A program made the translations under genes and the position numbers. The notes under the pieces were generated by a model that saw nothing but the letters and a program-made list of their open reading frames with translations, had not been told where the DNA came from and ran no database searches. Shown piece after piece: positions 50,961 to 59,347 of a stretch of 64,000 nucleotides of DNA. The DNA is from SIBU01 sp038063715. GTDB taxonomy: Bacteria > Patescibacteriota > Minisyncoccia > Phycocordibacterales > SIBU01. Every line of letters starts with the position of its first letter. Position 1 is the stretch's first letter. Location of the stretch: positions 26,134 to 90,133 of the forward strand of contig JBBTUO010000017.1 in the NCBI GenBank assembly GCA_038063715.1, in the 5' to 3' direction.

Positions 50961-52154
50961 TTACTTTGAATCGCCGACAACCGGCCCAAACACCTCCTCC
51001 TTCATTCGGTGTGCAATAAGACTCCAATCATACCGTTCAGCAACCATAATATAGGAAGTGCGAATAATATAATCCCGCGACTCTTCGTCCTTTATGAGCT
51101 TCTGCACTTTTTGGGCGATGCTCTTCGGATTACCCACTTCACAAAACAAACCCGTCTCCCCATCTTTCAAAAAATCAACAATGCCTCCCACGGGCGTCGC
51201 AATCACAGGAAGACCGGCCGCCATCGCTTCAATGAAAGAATTACCCATTCCCTCTGAAAGAGAGGGACGGATAAATATGTCAGACGCCCACAAAAAAGGT
51301 GGCAGTTTTCCGTGAGAAACAAATCCCAAAAACAACACCCGTGCTTCCATCTGTAAATTTTTAGTTTTTTGCTTCAAAGCAGATTCAAGAGAACCAACCC
51401 CAACAATCAACAATTTCACATTCTCCGGTAAATACTGAAGCGCTTCGATAATATCGCTGACGCCATTTTTCTCCACCAATCGGGATGTCGTAACCAACAA
51501 AACATCTTCCGCACCAACACCCCATGTGTCGCGAATCCGATTCCTTTCAGCCGGGCTAAATTTTGCATTTTCAGCAGTAAATCTATCAGTGTCGACACCG
51601 TTAGGAACAACAGTAATAGGCGCCTGCGTCGCCATATCTTTTGCCCAATCAGCCAAATAACGAGATATAGTCTGAATCCGGTCAGCCTTGGTAAAAATCA
51701 TCTTAAAAATCGGATAAAAAATTCCAACCCGGCGCTTTATATAATCAATTGGGTCACCCTCTTGAAGGGTGAGTACAAAGGGTACTTTGGGGTACAGTAA
51801 CTTAAAAAAGAGCGCACCAAAGCCGGCATAATTAGCCATGATGGACCACACAAGATCATAATTATGTTTCCGATGAAGAGAAATCCCTTTACATAGAGCG
51901 AAAAACGGGAAAAAATATTTGTATATTTTAAACCGGCTCAGGGATGAGTGAGCATCTGCACGCCAACCAAAACCAACGCGATAAACATTCACATTCCCCA
52001 TTCGCTCAAATTTCAAAGCGCTTTGTCGAAGCGTAACCATATCAAATTCAAAATTTCCGCTAAGCTTGTCGGTGATTTCTTTCACAGCAATTTCTGCTCC
52101 GCCGATAAATCGCGGATAATAAACTAAGGAAAAAATCAAAATTCTTTTTTTCAT
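50961..52154 (-). CDS. Family GT4 glycosyltransferase
   Basis: 397 aa. RILIFSLVYYPRFIGGAEIAVKEI start with the GGAE acceptor loop, FVLTLQEGDPID, ITVVPNGVDTDRF at the junction, LLVTTSRLVEKNGVSD, LLIVGVGSLE and PSLSEGMGNSFIEAMAAGLP at the donor site. Canonical GT4. Last clear glycan gene on this side; bases 52155-52201 separate it from the surface-protein gene. Confidence 0.92.
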   Translation of the reverse strand: MKKRILIFSLVYYPRFIGGAEIAVKEITDKLSGNFEFDMVTLRQSALKFERMGNVNVYRVGFGWRADAHSSLSRFKIYKYFFPFFALCKGISLHRKHNYDLVWSIMANYAGFGALFFKLLYPKVPFVLTLQEGDPIDYIKRRVGIFYPIFKMIFTKADRIQTISRYLADWAKDMATQAPITVVPNGVDTDRFTAENAKFSPAERNRIRDTWGVGAEDVLLVTTSRLVEKNGVSDIIEALQYLPENVKLLIVGVGSLESALKQKTKNLQMEARVLFLGFVSHGKLPPFLWASDIFIRPSLSEGMGNSFIEAMAAGLPVIATPVGGIVDFLKDGETGLFCEVGNPKSIAQKVQKLIKDEESRDYIIRTSYIMVAERYDWSLIAHRMKEEVFGPVVGDSK

Positions 52155-52201
52155 AATTTTCGTATATGTTCGTATTTTCGTACTGACTCCATTTTCGTAT
52201 T

Positions 52202-53647
52202 CTAATCTTCAATAATCTTAAAATCGTCTGCTGAGTTTTTGGGTATAGCTGGAGCGGCTGGTTTAGGTAAAAAAGTAAAACCAAGTCCGAGAATAATAAT
52301 ACCCACAACACCGTACAACCATGGCGATAAAAAAGAAGATTGGTTTTCCTGATCAGCCAGCCCACCATCTTCACCGTTGACGGCGGCTTCTGCAACAGAA
52401 GCCGTCTGCAAAAAAGACCTAGAATCGCTTACACCTGGATAAATTACCGCAGGTGAAGCTTCCATCGGCTCTACCGAAACTTCAGAAATTTTAGGCGCCT
52501 CAACAACCTTAACATGATCCGCTACAGCATATGCCACTGATCCGTTAGGGTACAAAAGAGCGACATCCTGGTTATTGTTAATGCTTAAACCGGTTACTAA
52601 TGCAGAAAGTGGCAATCGACTATTAGCCAAAATTTTCGTATTTTTGGGTAACGTAAAAAACTGATTACCGCTCCGAATCCTCCACCAAGATAAATCTAGC
52701 TCTTGGTTCGAATTATTCACCAGATCCATCTTTCCCTCAGAACCATGCACAATAGCGTCAATTGAAAGATCGGCCGGAATAATCTTAATGCTTAAACGGC
52801 TTGTAGCACTGTACCTTCCCCCAGACGCGTCTAGTATAACCACGTACTCTCCTGGAAAATTATAACCGTGCAAAACTGACTCCCCTTCCTTGGTTGAGCC
52901 ATCTCCAAAATTCCAAAGATAACGAGCATTTGCAAGTGGCTCTTTTTCAATGCCAATAGCTTCTCCACGCAATAAAATATCGGCGCCGCTGATAGCCGTC
53001 ATTGGACCAATAATCCTCGAAAAAATTTGCGGCTCAACGGGCCAGCTTGAATTATTGCTCGTTGATGAGTCCTCATCCGCGTCACCGCTACTGGTTGTCG
53101 TAGCCGATGATGAACTCGAACTTGAGGCTACCGCAGTATTTGCGTTGGCGGCTCCAGGTGTCGGCATAAGCGCTTTCCAAACACCTGAAACAAGCTGAAG
53201 TGAATTACCATCACCTGTTGCTCCGACCGATGAGGCATACGTCACCGAATCTGCTGTTGTTGTAGTACTGGTTTTAATAGAAATGACTTCTCCGGTATTG
53301 CTCAAGGAAAATGCGCTCTCGAAAATTGTCCCTGAAAATCCGGGCCAATCAACAATAAATTTGGTGGAATCATCTACAATCACCGCAAAACCACCAGCAG
53401 GAATAATTACATCTCCCTGAAAGAGTGTTAAAGAGTGATTTGTGTTAGCTTCAAAAAATTTCCAGGTAGATGTAGAAACCGTCACCGCCGCCCCACTGGC
53501 ATTAGTAATCTCAATCCATTCGCGTCCAGTATCAGTACCGGGCACATCGTACATAATCTCATTAATAACCACCTGCGCTGAAACACCATGGCAGAAGAAA
53601 AAACTGGCAAGAATAAGTAACCAAGTATTATTTTTGAGAATGCGCAT
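52202..53647 (-). CDS. Secreted lamin-tail/PKD surface protein with C-terminal membrane anchor
   Basis: 481 aa from the ATG at 53647, which overlaps the ATPase gene by 20 bp; longer frames lie inside that gene. Signal peptide 1-24 ending VSA. First lamin-tail domain about 25-150 (VVINEIMYDVPGTDTGREWIEI...), a Ser/Thr-rich linker, a PKD-like domain about 210-280 (YLWNFGDGSTKEGESVLHGY, FPGEYVVILD), a second lamin-tail-like domain about 295-360 and one membrane helix near 445-463, then a short basic tail. Proteins of this build are common on CPR cell surfaces. The partner may be the neighbouring TraG-like ATPase, or the glycan may be attached to it. Confidence 0.82.
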   Translation of the reverse strand: MRILKNNTWLLILASFFFCHGVSAQVVINEIMYDVPGTDTGREWIEITNASGAAVTVSTSTWKFFEANTNHSLTLFQGDVIIPAGGFAVIVDDSTKFIVDWPGFSGTIFESAFSLSNTGEVISIKTSTTTTADSVTYASSVGATGDGNSLQLVSGVWKALMPTPGAANANTAVASSSSSSSATTTSSGDADEDSSTSNNSSWPVEPQIFSRIIGPMTAISGADILLRGEAIGIEKEPLANARYLWNFGDGSTKEGESVLHGYNFPGEYVVILDASGGRYSATSRLSIKIIPADLSIDAIVHGSEGKMDLVNNSNQELDLSWWRIRSGNQFFTLPKNTKILANSRLPLSALVTGLSINNNQDVALLYPNGSVAYAVADHVKVVEAPKISEVSVEPMEASPAVIYPGVSDSRSFLQTASVAEAAVNGEDGGLADQENQSSFLSPWLYGVVGIIILGLGFTFLPKPAAPAIPKNSADDFKIIED

Positions 53648-55460
53648 CGTGATCAACCTTAAGCAAGTTCCGTAATACATCTTCCGGTACCTCATTTCTT
53701 TTTGGGCCTGAATCAACAGGGTCGGCGCGTTTGACCTTTGGCTCTGCCGGCTTTGCAGATTGAGTTTGTTGCCTTGCCGCCTCCGAAATAGTCGACTTTT
53801 CTGACTCCTTGTCTTTCAAAAGATTCGAAAGTGCTTTGCGGAGCTCGGCCAAATTTTCTGGACCGATATTCTTGTTCTTCTTCAGAGGGTCTGGAGCTTT
53901 TAAATTGTTGAGTGAGATTGGCTGAGAAACAGGCGCTTGCGCTGTAACTTGTTTAGCTGACACAATAACCGGAGCTGGGCGAGGACTTGCATGAACGGGT
54001 GATAACACCGGAGCAGAATGAGCTACTGGCTTCGATACATGTTTTACAGCATCCAACGGTCGTGGTGGCTGGGCAACCACGACAGGCTGACTTACAACCG
54101 GCTGCTCTTTTTTTACTGTCACCTTTTCAATAGGCTTCGCAAGCACCGGCGTAAGTGGCTGGTGCCATGCTCTTATATTTTCTTCAACGGTCGCGCGTGG
54201 TGCACCGAAATTTTTTCTAGAAGAATCGATAATCTGCTCTTTAAAAGACACTGTTTGAGCTTCAATCGGCGCCATAGTTGTAGCCGAGAAAGGCGTAGAG
54301 CCAACGCCGTCAATCATCAGTTTTAAGTAAATCTGGTGAATACCAAGATTAACGATATCTTCAAGTGTAAACTGTGGCGCAAATTCTTTTTCCAACACTT
54401 CAGCATCATAAGCTCCCACACGAAAAGCCACCATCGTACCCACGTTGCCGAACACCGCGTCACGAACCTCCTCCTCCATTTGCTCTATATATTGATGCGC
54501 AATGGTGAGATTAAGCTTGTATTTACGAGCTTCAGAAAGAATATCGGCAAAACTTTTATTGGCGAACGACTGAAACTCGTCCACATACAAATAAAAATTT
54601 GGTAATTTATGAAGCTCCCCCGCCGAGGCATCTGCACGCGACATAGCAGCCAAATAAATTTTGGTAATAAGCATTGAACCCAGAAGATTTGCGTTCCCCT
54701 CACCCACTCGCCCTTTTGACAGGTTGATAATAAAAATCTTCTTCTCATCCATTATTTTACGAATATCAAAGCTCGATGCCGATTGACCGATGATATTCCT
54801 GATAAGCGGGTTCGATGTAAATTGCCCGACTTTATTTTGAATAGCAGGAGTTGCCTCTGCCGCATATTTGTCAGTATATTTTCCAAATTCGTCCACCCAA
54901 AAAGATTTCACCGACGGGTCTTTCACATTCTCGACGATTTTTTTACGATACTCCTTGTCTGAAAGCACTCGGTTGATGCCCAAAAGTGTCGAACCAGGAT
55001 ATTCGAGAAGCGCCAAAAGGGTGTTATTTAAAATATAAGCCATACGAGCCGACCACATGTCTTCCCAAATTTTTTCAAATGTCGACATCAAGCCGTTGAC
55101 CACCAAGTGGCGTCGGTCGATTCCCACATCTTCCATCACATTAAATGAAATCGGATGCTCCATGTCGAAAGGTGCGAAATACAAAACATCCTTTATTCTA
55201 TTTTCTGGAACATACTCTAAAAGTTTCTCGGCAGTGCCACCGTGCGGATCAATAAACGCAACGCCTTCACCATTCTGAATATCCTGAATGGCCATATTTT
55301 CAAGCAAGGTAGACTTACCCATACCGGTTTTACCGATCACATACATGTGACGAGATCGATCCCTCCGTTTGATACCAAAGGGAGTTCTTCGGTTACGCGA
55401 ATCGGTTTGAGCAAAATAGGTTACTTTATTGTCCTCGCTGTGGTCATTGTGATGAGACAT
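53628..55460 (-). CDS. TraG/VirD4-like type IV secretion ATPase with Pro-rich tail
   Basis: 610 aa. RecA-like P-loop ATPase: Walker A GKTGMGKST (43-51), FIDPHGGTAEKLLEYVP, a DPSVKSFWVDEFGKYTD segment and a Walker B-like FYLYVDEFQSFANKSF (about 300-315), with TIAHQY as sensor motif. Fits the DUF87/TraD-AAD group annotated as type IV secretion coupling proteins. Residues about 455-560 are rich in Pro, Val and Ala and low in complexity. There is no N-terminal membrane anchor, unlike classical VirD4. Present in most Parcubacteria; possibly drives a type IV pilus or DNA uptake system. Confidence 0.85.
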   Translation of the reverse strand: MSHHNDHSEDNKVTYFAQTDSRNRRTPFGIKRRDRSRHMYVIGKTGMGKSTLLENMAIQDIQNGEGVAFIDPHGGTAEKLLEYVPENRIKDVLYFAPFDMEHPISFNVMEDVGIDRRHLVVNGLMSTFEKIWEDMWSARMAYILNNTLLALLEYPGSTLLGINRVLSDKEYRKKIVENVKDPSVKSFWVDEFGKYTDKYAAEATPAIQNKVGQFTSNPLIRNIIGQSASSFDIRKIMDEKKIFIINLSKGRVGEGNANLLGSMLITKIYLAAMSRADASAGELHKLPNFYLYVDEFQSFANKSFADILSEARKYKLNLTIAHQYIEQMEEEVRDAVFGNVGTMVAFRVGAYDAEVLEKEFAPQFTLEDIVNLGIHQIYLKLMIDGVGSTPFSATTMAPIEAQTVSFKEQIIDSSRKNFGAPRATVEENIRAWHQPLTPVLAKPIEKVTVKKEQPVVSQPVVVAQPPRPLDAVKHVSKPVAHSAPVLSPVHASPRPAPVIVSAKQVTAQAPVSQPISLNNLKAPDPLKKNKNIGPENLAELRKALSNLLKDKESEKSTISEAARQQTQSAKPAEPKVKRADPVDSGPKRNEVPEDVLRNLLKVDHDAHSQK

Positions 55461-55505
55461 GTACCAAAAATTATACCATTAGAAAGAAAAAATGAGAAAA
55501 AGGGA

Positions 55506-55533
55506 ACCCCACCGAGCGAAAGCAGGGTGGGGT
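55506..55533 (-). terminator. Rho-independent terminator of the 66-aa gene
   Basis: ACCCCACC (55506-55513) pairs with GGTGGGGT (55526-55533). On the minus strand the stem is followed by TCCCTTTTTCTCATTTTTTC. Confidence 0.85.
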
Positions 55534-55558
55534 GAACCAAGATCCCAAAACCGAATGA

Positions 55559-55759
55559 TCAACTTGTCTGGGTCGCCATGGCGGCGACAGCCGGCGAGGA
55601 AGAAGGAGAGCTGGGCCAGTGGCCATTCTCAATGTTCCGCAATTGCTCGCGATTGGCAACCGTGATGCGCCGCCGAACAATTTCCATTGCGACTTCTTCA
55701 GCGACTCCGACACGTTGATTGTTGTCGGCCATTCTGATAAACAAACGCCTTGCTGCCAT
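55559..55759 (-). CDS. Small orphan protein
   Basis: 66 aa. Supported as a real gene by context: an ATG at 55759 with GGAGT 6 nt upstream, a structured leader (55792-55836), a terminator starting 25 bp after the stop, and higher GC than the flanking genes. The sequence (MAARRLFIRMADNNQRVGVA..., then REQLRNIENG and a Ser/Pro/Ala tail) is not recognised; the first 45 residues could form amphipathic helices. Confidence 0.6.
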   Translation of the reverse strand: MAARRLFIRMADNNQRVGVAEEVAMEIVRRRITVANREQLRNIENGHWPSSPSSSPAVAAMATQTS

Positions 55760-55791
55760 AATTTTACTCCTGGTTTCGGTTTACCGCAGTT

Positions 55792-55836
55792 AGAGACCTA
55801 CACTGAAACATGCGCACGAGCGCCGTCAGTGTCTCT
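55792..55836 (-). other. Structured 5' leader of the 66-aa gene
   Basis: In the minus-strand transcript AGAGAC-ACTGA (55836 downward) pairs with TCAGT...GTCTCT, enclosing GCGC-TCGT-GCGC. The element ends about 32 nt before the start codon. A TAGAAT -10 box is upstream at about 55851. Candidate cis-acting RNA, or mRNA stabiliser. Confidence 0.5.
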
Positions 55837-55908
55837 GGATATTTATTCTATACGAAAAAATTTCTGTTGTCCACCACATTAATTAGAAACAAGGAGAAAA
55901 AAGAAAAT

Positions 55909-55928
55909 CCCGACACCTGCGTGCCGGG
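55909..55928 (-). terminator. Rho-independent terminator of the 159-aa gene
   Basis: On the minus strand CCCGGCAC pairs with GTGTCGGG (one G-T pair), followed by ATTTTCTTTTTTCTCC. It lies 21 bp beyond the stop at 55950. Confidence 0.8.
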
Positions 55929-55949
55929 ACTAAAACGAGAACTGAAAGA

Positions 55950-56429
55950 CTAAGCGTGCACCCACTTCGGCTTCCAGTCAGGGATAAACTTCGGGACCAT
56001 TTCCACCTTGCTGGAAACAAGCGACCAGAGTTGCTGAACCTTCATCTGCAACTCATGCTGAGAAAAACGGAGAAGACGGGGCAACCTCCGCCCGAAACGC
56101 TTGAGGGTTCTGCCGATACCCGCAGTCGCGCGAAACAGGCGAAAAATGAGATCGAATGTGACGCGACCGAGCGTAAGCCATGCCTTGGTGAGCTTGGTAA
56201 TGGCGCTGCCAAATTCAGGCATTTGACCAGACCCATAAGCGCGCACGATCTTCCAAGCCGCCGCGACGGTCATGATTGGGCCACCGAGAACTTTGATGAA
56301 CTCCGCACGCTGTGCGTCGGAGAGCGACACTCGCCGTGCAAATGCTGATATCGCCTTTTGTGCGGGCGTCTCCCAAAGAGCGGCCCGTGCTACTTGTGCC
56401 TCTGCCGTGTCTACTGTGTCGGTGTCCAT
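55950..56429 (-). CDS. Orphan protein of unknown function
   Basis: 159 aa. No family recognised. The N-terminal part (MDTDTVDTAEAQVARAALW...) is acidic; LSDAQRAEFIKVLGGP and the middle are helical and rich in Ala/Leu, and TFDLIFRLFRATAG, followed by a basic RTLKRFGRRLPRLLRF segment, suggests an amphipathic, possibly membrane- or nucleic-acid-binding helix. GC-richer than neighbours. It has a perfect-spacing promoter (56515-56543), a leader of about 80 nt and its own terminator. No clear Shine-Dalgarno precedes the chosen ATG; an AGGAGGT lies 68 nt upstream without a start codon in frame. Confidence 0.6.
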   Translation of the reverse strand: MDTDTVDTAEAQVARAALWETPAQKAISAFARRVSLSDAQRAEFIKVLGGPIMTVAAAWKIVRAYGSGQMPEFGSAITKLTKAWLTLGRVTFDLIFRLFRATAGIGRTLKRFGRRLPRLLRFSQHELQMKVQQLWSLVSSKVEMVPKFIPDWKPKWVHA

Positions 56430-56514
56430 GATGACTGTCAGTTTTGAGTTAGTTGTGAGAGTTCAATTCCAAGGCAGATAGTTTGACCTCCTACCCCAGA
56501 CTCTCTGGAGTAAT

Positions 56515-56543
56515 AGTATATATGAAAAAGCATTCCGTGTCAA
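56515..56543 (-). promoter_or_regulatory. Strong sigma70-type promoter of the 159-aa gene
   Basis: TTGACA (56543-56538), 17-bp spacer, TATACT (56520-56515) on the minus strand. The start point is near 56508, leaving a leader of about 80 nt that includes a small CCAGA-gag-TCTGG hairpin and AGGAGGT. Confidence 0.8.
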
Positions 56544-56615
56544 CGGCGGAAAATAATTGGAGCAACTTGTCAACCGCCCAACTCTTGTTGGCGAGCTGTC
56601 GTCGCATGACGGCAA

Positions 56616-56650
56616 CAGCCACCGAAAATTGTGGCAATTTTCGGTGGCTG
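56616..56650. repeat. Perfect 16-bp inverted repeat with 3-nt loop
   Basis: CAGCCACCGAAAATTG (56616-56631), loop TGG, CAATTTTCGGTGGCTG (56635-56650). No T-tract of more than three follows on either strand. It lies 23 bp beyond the stop of the leftward hydrolase gene (56674), so a terminator-like role for that gene is most likely. The rest of 56430-56673 holds the promoter at 56515-56543. Confidence 0.75.
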
Positions 56651-56673
56651 TTTCAAGAAATTTTGGACCGTAC

Positions 56674-57969
56674 CTAATTGGGCATCTTACTGTCTGCAAT
56701 CACCTCTTTTGGTAAAAGCGCCCCCCGAGTGTAACGATTCCCCGCATTCCACAGCATCCAACTATCAAGTCCGGAGTCGTAAGTCGCCTGAATTTGTTTT
56801 TGCACCATATCAGCCGTGTAGGTCGCGCCTAAATTAAAATCCTGAAGCCACGGCCGAATTTTGTTTGCATCGTACGCTTTCTTTTTATACAAAAATGGTT
56901 TTGTTGATGTTGAAATAGGCTGTTGTCCAATCATAGCGACAGGGGTCGTGGTCGCGATCGTCCGCTTGACCGCCGCGTCCATTGAAAATTTAATTATTTC
57001 GTAAGGCTTGTCTGCGGGATTTTGAAAGCCCAAAAAATTACGCGGGTAGTGCGATGGGTACACCATCGGCGCGATGTAATCAAAATATGGAAGTGCGTAC
57101 TCAAGTACCTGACCGATATTTAAATCATCAGTATTGGTCGTCGTCATGCCAAACAAATCCGCGGAAAGCACTGCGCCAGTTGGTTCTAAATTCTTGTGCA
57201 GGTACGCAAAAAACTCTCTGAGAACCTCGGCTTTTGGCTTCTTACCGCTCCATGGGAACGCAATATCCTTCATGTTACCGTCGGAAGGAAATCTGACGTA
57301 ATCAAAATTTAGTTCATCAAAACCCATTGCATAGGCTTCCTTACTGACTAAAATAGTATGGTCCCAAACATCCTTTGCACCAGGGTCAGTAAAATTAAGC
57401 CCTTTGTAATCTTTCCAAATGCCTCCATCGCTTGCACGCTTCACGGCAAGATCAGGTCGGAGCTTTACTAAATATGGATCTTGAAATACTGCGATGCGGG
57501 CAATAACGTAAATCCCCTTCTGATGAAGAGACTCGACAAATTTTTGCATATCCGGAGCATAACAACGGGGAGATAGTGCCGCCTTCAACTCTGGATTTTT
57601 TGAAACGTAGGAAAGTGTTCCGGTGGAATCCTTCACATCAATAACCACACTGTTGATTTCAGTCTTATCTATTAGATCAACAAGATCAGCCCGAAACGAT
57701 GGTGTGCCCGCCACACAACTAGTCATATAAATCGCCCTGACCGAAGATGGAATCGGTACATGAGTTGCCTCGAACTCCTTCTTCATGGGTGTACTCGTCG
57801 CCAGAACCTTAACACCTTCATATCGAGTCATAAAAAATCCGGGAATAGCGAAATAGGTAAGTAAAAAAATGAAAAATCCGAGTGTCAAAAAAATAACTGC
57901 CCGCATCGCAAAGCGGTGCGGGTTTCGGGTGAGGTTCCTAAATAATTTAGACTGTTGGCGTATGGTCAT
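56674..57969 (-). CDS. Putative glycoside hydrolase, DUF4015/GHL type, membrane-anchored
   Basis: 431 aa from the ATG at 57969; longer in-frame starts overlap the next gene and were rejected. One membrane helix at about 22-45, then a TIM-barrel-like domain: VRAIYMTSCVAGTP, INSVVIDVKDSTGTLSY, YVIARIAVFQDPYLVKLRPDL, FDELNFDYVRFPSDG (candidate catalytic acids), VLSADLFGMTT and YFDYIAPMVYPSHYP. Matches the DUF4015 family of predicted glycoside hydrolases found outside the membrane. Possibly trims cell-wall or surface glycan. Overlaps the 81-aa membrane protein by 23 bp. Confidence 0.82.
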   Translation of the reverse strand: MTIRQQSKLFRNLTRNPHRFAMRAVIFLTLGFFIFLLTYFAIPGFFMTRYEGVKVLATSTPMKKEFEATHVPIPSSVRAIYMTSCVAGTPSFRADLVDLIDKTEINSVVIDVKDSTGTLSYVSKNPELKAALSPRCYAPDMQKFVESLHQKGIYVIARIAVFQDPYLVKLRPDLAVKRASDGGIWKDYKGLNFTDPGAKDVWDHTILVSKEAYAMGFDELNFDYVRFPSDGNMKDIAFPWSGKKPKAEVLREFFAYLHKNLEPTGAVLSADLFGMTTTNTDDLNIGQVLEYALPYFDYIAPMVYPSHYPRNFLGFQNPADKPYEIIKFSMDAAVKRTIATTTPVAMIGQQPISTSTKPFLYKKKAYDANKIRPWLQDFNLGATYTADMVQKQIQATYDSGLDSWMLWNAGNRYTRGALLPKEVIADSKMPN

Positions 57970-58192
57970 CGGAATGAGAAGTGGGAGTGGCCACAGAATC
58001 GGATACTTTGGATTGTGATAGCTCGGTGCTGTGAGTAAGCAATCGTGATCCATATTTTACTGAAAGTACAATGCCACAAAGCCATACACCTAAAATGGTA
58101 ACAAAAAACTTGTTCCACACTGGTGGAAATCCAAGTACCGGAATAAGAATAAGCACAATACCAATTACTAAAATAATTTTTGCGTGCTTCAT
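57947..58192 (-). CDS. Small two-helix membrane protein
   Basis: 81 aa from the ATG at 58192 (an ATG at 58210 adds 6 residues). Two hydrophobic segments (IILVIGIVLILIPVLG and FFVTILGVWLCGIVLSV) followed by a Ser/Thr/His-rich hydrophilic tail. No family recognised. It overlaps the start of the DUF4015 gene by 23 bp, so the two are co-expressed and may form a membrane complex. Confidence 0.65.
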   Translation of the reverse strand: MKHAKIILVIGIVLILIPVLGFPPVWNKFFVTILGVWLCGIVLSVKYGSRLLTHSTELSQSKVSDSVATPTSHSDDHTPTV

Positions 58193-58221
58193 GGGCAAAT
58201 TATACCCCATTACCCTTAAAA

Positions 58222-58230
58222 TGCTATACT
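58222..58230 (+). promoter_or_regulatory. Extended -10 promoter of the 194-aa orphan gene
   Basis: TGCTATACT, followed by a leader of about 36 nt with a Shine-Dalgarno (GGAAAGG at 58260-58266) before the ATG at 58273. Confidence 0.6.
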
Positions 58231-58272
58231 GGTTAAAGACGCAAACTAACAATTAACCCGGAAAGGGTAACT

Positions 58273-58857
58273 ATGAGAATTTGGCAATTCAAGGCTTCAA
58301 AACATCCGGAGCGCCTTGCCGCTCGGTTAGCAAAGTTCAACGGTGGACAACTACTCCTCGAAACGGAGACTGGAACGTTTCGAGGGCAACTTGAGTCAAT
58401 AGACCCCCTCACAAGCATCAAATGCTCTGGTGACGGAAAACTGGAATTTTCTCTGATCTGGCGGGCACAAAAAGTGACCCTTTCAAAATCAGTCTGGCAT
58501 CCGAAATGGAAGTGGGAACTTGCCCAATGGAATTGGCACCATGCAAGTGGTCCTACTCCAATTAGAGGTTGCAGCATCCATGTCGAGATGACTGAAGGAA
58601 ACGAAACTGGCCACCCCAACAAACAGGTGACCGAAGGGCTCACAGCCAAAGTTGCGCTTAAAAGGTTTTATCAGGACAAGAGCGCGTGGGGACACGGAAT
58701 CCTGTTCCCAAAATGTCTGTTCTTTACGACTGACCGCGGAGAAAAAGGAACACTCTTCCAACCGCGGGACCCGAGAAACCTGGTTCTCAAGGAAGACGGC
58801 ACAATCCTTGACCCCTCTCTCCCCGACGAGACTCCTCCCCCTCCTCCCACAAAATAG
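58273..58857 (+). CDS. Orphan protein of unknown function
   Basis: 194 aa. No family recognised. Trp-rich and beta-rich (RIWQFKASKHPERLAARLA, a GTFRGQLESID turn, FSLIWRAQKVTL, KWKWELAQWNWHHASG, GILFPKCLFFTTDRG) and ends in a Pro-rich tail (PSLPDETPPPPPTK). No signal peptide or membrane helix. GC-richer than the sugar genes, with its own promoter, good Shine-Dalgarno and a terminator that begins within the last codons. Confidence 0.65.
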   Translation: MRIWQFKASKHPERLAARLAKFNGGQLLLETETGTFRGQLESIDPLTSIKCSGDGKLEFSLIWRAQKVTLSKSVWHPKWKWELAQWNWHHASGPTPIRGCSIHVEMTEGNETGHPNKQVTEGLTAKVALKRFYQDKSAWGHGILFPKCLFFTTDRGEKGTLFQPRDPRNLVLKEDGTILDPSLPDETPPPPPTK

Positions 58858-58873
58858 TGGGCGGGGGGATTTT
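58838..58873 (+). terminator. Rho-independent terminator overlapping the 194-aa gene
   Basis: CCCCTCCTCCCAC (58838-58850) pairs with GTGGGCGGGGGG (58857-58868) with small mismatches, then ATTTTT. The left arm encodes the Pro-rich end of the protein. Confidence 0.75.
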
Positions 58874-58880
58874 TAACAAA

Positions 58881-58889
58881 TGATATAAT
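58881..58889 (+). promoter_or_regulatory. Extended -10 promoter, leaderless dehydratase gene
   Basis: TGATATAAT ends 6 nt before the ATG at 58896, so the mRNA should begin at the start codon. No Shine-Dalgarno. Confidence 0.65.
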
Positions 58890-58895
58890 GACACT

Positions 58896-59222
58896 ATGGA
58901 AAACCTAGCAAACAAAAAATGTAAGGCATGCGAACTCGGCGAAGGCAAATTAAACGCCGATGATGTGAGCGCGCTCCTCGGACACATACCCGGCTGGACT
59001 GTAATCAAAAATCACGAAATCATTCGCGAATTTAAATTTAAAAATTTTGCCGACGCCCTCGCGTTTGTAAACAAAGTTGGAGCGATTGCCGAAACCGAAG
59101 GCCACCACCCCGACATCTCGTTCGGCTGGGGCTATGTAACAATCACCCTCTTCACCCACGCTGTCGACGGCCTTTCCGAAAATGATTTTATCTTAGCGGC
59201 AAAAATAAACGAAATTAAATAA
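58896..59222 (+). CDS. 4a-hydroxytetrahydrobiopterin dehydratase (pterin carbinolamine dehydratase)
   Basis: 108 aa, typical length. ETEGHHPDI with His70-His71-Pro72 and a later LFTHAVDGLSENDF (Thr87-His88) form the active-site signature; WTVIKNHEIIREFKF and FADALAFVNKVG are the usual strand and helix. It dehydrates 4a-hydroxypterins. No aromatic amino acid hydroxylase is nearby; PCD-like proteins also act in molybdopterin or other roles. An extra Cys pair near the start (KKCKACELGEG) is common in a subset of bacterial PCDs. Confidence 0.92.
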   Translation: MENLANKKCKACELGEGKLNADDVSALLGHIPGWTVIKNHEIIREFKFKNFADALAFVNKVGAIAETEGHHPDISFGWGYVTITLFTHAVDGLSENDFILAAKINEIK

Positions 59223-59299
59223 CTGACCTAAATATCAAAGTTCGTAATCTGGTAAACATAAAACACCGATTGTTTAACATTCTTATAATTGATCGAAAT

Positions 59300-59332
59300 A
59301 AAAAAACCGCCGAAGCACTTGCTCCGAACGGT
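59300..59332 (-). terminator. Rho-independent terminator of the phosphodiesterase-like gene
   Basis: On the minus strand ACCG(TTC)GGAGCA pairs with TGCTTCGG(C)GGT with G-T pairs, followed by TTTTTTATTT. It lies 15 bp beyond the stop at 59348. Confidence 0.75.
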
Positions 59333-59347
59333 GTGAAGAATTTGTGT

